In this document: one piece after another, positions 5,366 to 6,447 of the stretch
Numbering within the stretch: the first letter of the stretch is position 1
Layout of the letters: each line of letters opens with the position of its first letter
NCBI GenBank assembly: GCA_024636595.1
Contig: JAGXGT010000174.1
Coordinates: 1-6,447 of the forward strand
Direction of reading: 5' to 3'
DNA length: 6,447 bases
From: Sphingomonadales bacterium
GTDB lineage: Bacteria > Pseudomonadota > Alphaproteobacteria > Sphingomonadales > Sphingomonadaceae
Position numbers and translations under genes: made by a program
The notes under the pieces: generated by a model
The model's input: only the letters and a program-made list of their open reading frames with translations
Told to the model about the DNA's origin: nothing
The model's database searches: none

Positions 5366-5845
5366 CTATTCATGAATGAACCGGTGGGCGGAGCGATCCT
5401 TGTGGACCTTCGCTGGATCGAACACCTCGCCGTTCATCGCGATATAGACGCCCGGCGGCAGCGTCTGGGTCGCTGCCAAGGCAAAGCCGACATTGAATTC
5501 GGCATCGCTGTTGCGCAGCGTCGCCGGCTGCATCGCACCGGTCAGCACGATCGTCTTGCCGGTGATGTCGGACAGCACGCGCGCGGTCTGCACCATCGTG
5601 TCGGTCCCGTGCGTCACCAATATCTTGTCGGCATCGCTCGCCGCCACCGCATCATGGATCACGGCCCGGTCGGCATCGGTCAGCTCGAGACTGTCCTTGC
5701 GCATCAGTTGCGTCACCCGGTGCGCGACAAAGACGTTATTCTCGGACAGGATATCCGGCAACGCCGTCGCCCCGATCTGATATTCGGAGAGCGCGTCAAA
5801 ATAGACCTTGTCGATCGTGCCGCCGGTCGTGAAGATATCGATCAT
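5366..5845 (-). CDS. Short-chain L-asparaginase (N-terminal catalytic domain only)
   Basis: This 159-residue protein corresponds to the N-terminal domain of L-asparaginase, which hydrolyses asparagine to aspartate and ammonia. Aligned by eye with E. coli AnsB, the catalytic set is intact: T10 in TTGGTID (T12), Y22 in EYQIG (Y25), T81 and D82 in THGTDTM (T89, D90), and K149 in FDPAKVHKD (K162). LTGAMQP and GVYIAMNGEVFD are also conserved. The usual C-terminal domain of about 150 residues is absent. This is not a frameshift, because short forms are an established group (for example the 172-residue Rhodospirillum rubrum enzyme). There is no signal peptide, so it is cytoplasmic. The ATG overlaps the lysK stop (ATGA, 5842-5845) and has no Shine-Dalgarno at normal spacing, which points to translational coupling. 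Confidence 0.88.
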   Translation of the reverse strand: MIDIFTTGGTIDKVYFDALSEYQIGATALPDILSENNVFVAHRVTQLMRKDSLELTDADRAVIHDAVAASDADKILVTHGTDTMVQTARVLSDITGKTIVLTGAMQPATLRNSDAEFNVGFALAATQTLPPGVYIAMNGEVFDPAKVHKDRSAHRFIHE

Positions 5846-6447
5846 GCGGAAGCCAGCGCCTCGGCGATCAGGGCACGGCTGTTCTGCACACCATAAAGCG
5901 CAACGAAACTGCCCATTCTCGGCCCCTGCGAAGAGCCAAGCAGTGTCTCGTAAAGCGCCTTGAACCAGTCGCGGAGATTGTCGAAGCCGCCTTCCTTGCC
6001 GATCGTATAGATGATCGTCTGGATATCCTCGGCAGCTGCCTCTTCGGGCAGCTCGCCCAATTCCTTGTCCAGCCGTTGCAGCGCCGCCACCTCGACGCCT
6101 TCCGGCTTGCGACGGTAGAGTGTCGGGGCGATAAAGTCCTTGTGATAGGCCATCGCATTGCCGATCAGTTCATCGAGATCGGGATAGCGCTCCGGCGTCG
6201 CATCCGGTGCATATTGGCGCAAATAGCCCCAGATCTGCTCGCGATCGGCATCGCCCATCACGCCAACCAGATTGAGCAGCAGACCAAAGGTGACCGGAAT
6301 CGTGTCCTTTGGAACATCGCCATTATGAACATGGTGTACCGCATTGCCGAGCCGCTTTTCCGGTGTCTGCTCATGCCAGAGGGCGCGAGACTGGAAATAT
6401 TCGTCGACCGCCCGCGGGATCACGCCCAGATGCAGCTGCTTCGCCGA
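5842..6447 (-). CDS. lysK: Lysyl-tRNA synthetase, class I (archaeal type), C-terminal fragment
   Basis: Only the last 201 codons are in the window; the frame is open to the right edge (SAKQLHLGVIPRAVDEYF), so no start is visible. The GTG at 6421-6423 is internal. The closing motifs, YTIGKEGGFDNLRDWFKALYE and GSSQGPRMGSFVALYG, are diagnostic of the class I lysyl-tRNA synthetase carried by alphaproteobacteria in place of the class II LysS. The visible part is the helical anticodon-binding region; the Rossmann fold with its HIGH and KMSKS signatures lies outside. The enzyme charges tRNA-Lys in the cytoplasm. The gene leads the probable unit lysK, asparaginase, DUF1003 on the minus strand, with a four-base stop/start overlap into the asparaginase gene. 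Confidence 0.9.
   Translation of the reverse strand, partial: SAKQLHLGVIPRAVDEYFQSRALWHEQTPEKRLGNAVHHVHNGDVPKDTIPVTFGLLLNLVGVMGDADREQIWGYLRQYAPDATPERYPDLDELIGNAMAYHKDFIAPTLYRRKPEGVEVAALQRLDKELGELPEEAAAEDIQTIIYTIGKEGGFDNLRDWFKALYETLLGSSQGPRMGSFVALYGVQNSRALIAEALASA

Noticed and set aside
5366..5845. Asparaginase as a truncated pseudogene
   Set aside because: All N-domain catalytic residues are present, the stop is followed by a clean spacer with no C-domain remnant in any frame, and short functional asparaginases are known.
5138..5896. Open frame of 252 codons on the plus strand
   Set aside because: It runs antisense across DUF1003, the asparaginase and the lysK end; its Arg/His-rich composition is typical of a shadow frame.

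Overview
The window looks like chromosomal DNA of an alphaproteobacterium, most likely a sphingomonad (Sphingopyxis, Sphingorhabdus or Parasphingorhabdus type). The grounds are the moderately high GC, a class I (archaeal-type) lysyl-tRNA synthetase, the particular DUF885, DUF1570/TPR and DUF1003 proteins, and an intergenic block of palindromic repeats of a kind I associate with sphingomonads. The genus is a judgement from memory, not a database result.

Layout. Plus strand, 1-1922: the 3' end of a DUF885 protein, then an exported HExxH metallopeptidase-like protein with a TPR tail. A 48-nt hairpin directly in front of this second gene contains its best ribosome binding site. The 577-bp spacer 1923-2499 holds no gene but carries three different palindromic repeats end to end (1945-2126, 2135-2218, 2225-2342), followed by the upstream region of argE. 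Plus strand, 2500-4788: argE (acetylornithine deacetylase, M20 family) and a membrane fatty acid desaturase with its own good promoter.

Minus strand, 6447-4785, read right to left: the C-terminal third or so of lysyl-tRNA synthetase, a short single-domain L-asparaginase whose start overlaps the lysK stop (ATGA), and a DUF1003 membrane protein 41 nt further on. These three probably form one transcription unit. It converges with the desaturase so tightly that the two stop codons share one CTAG.

The genes are mostly housekeeping: arginine synthesis, lipid desaturation, lysine tRNA charging, asparagine hydrolysis. I see no phage, CRISPR, toxin-antitoxin or defence module and no evidence of a new multi-gene system. 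The parts most worth a second look are non-coding: the 182-bp palindrome, whose two halves keep the same fold with different stem bases; the hairpin over the ribosome binding site at 358-405; and the tandem 9-mer in front of an argE that lacks a Shine-Dalgarno.
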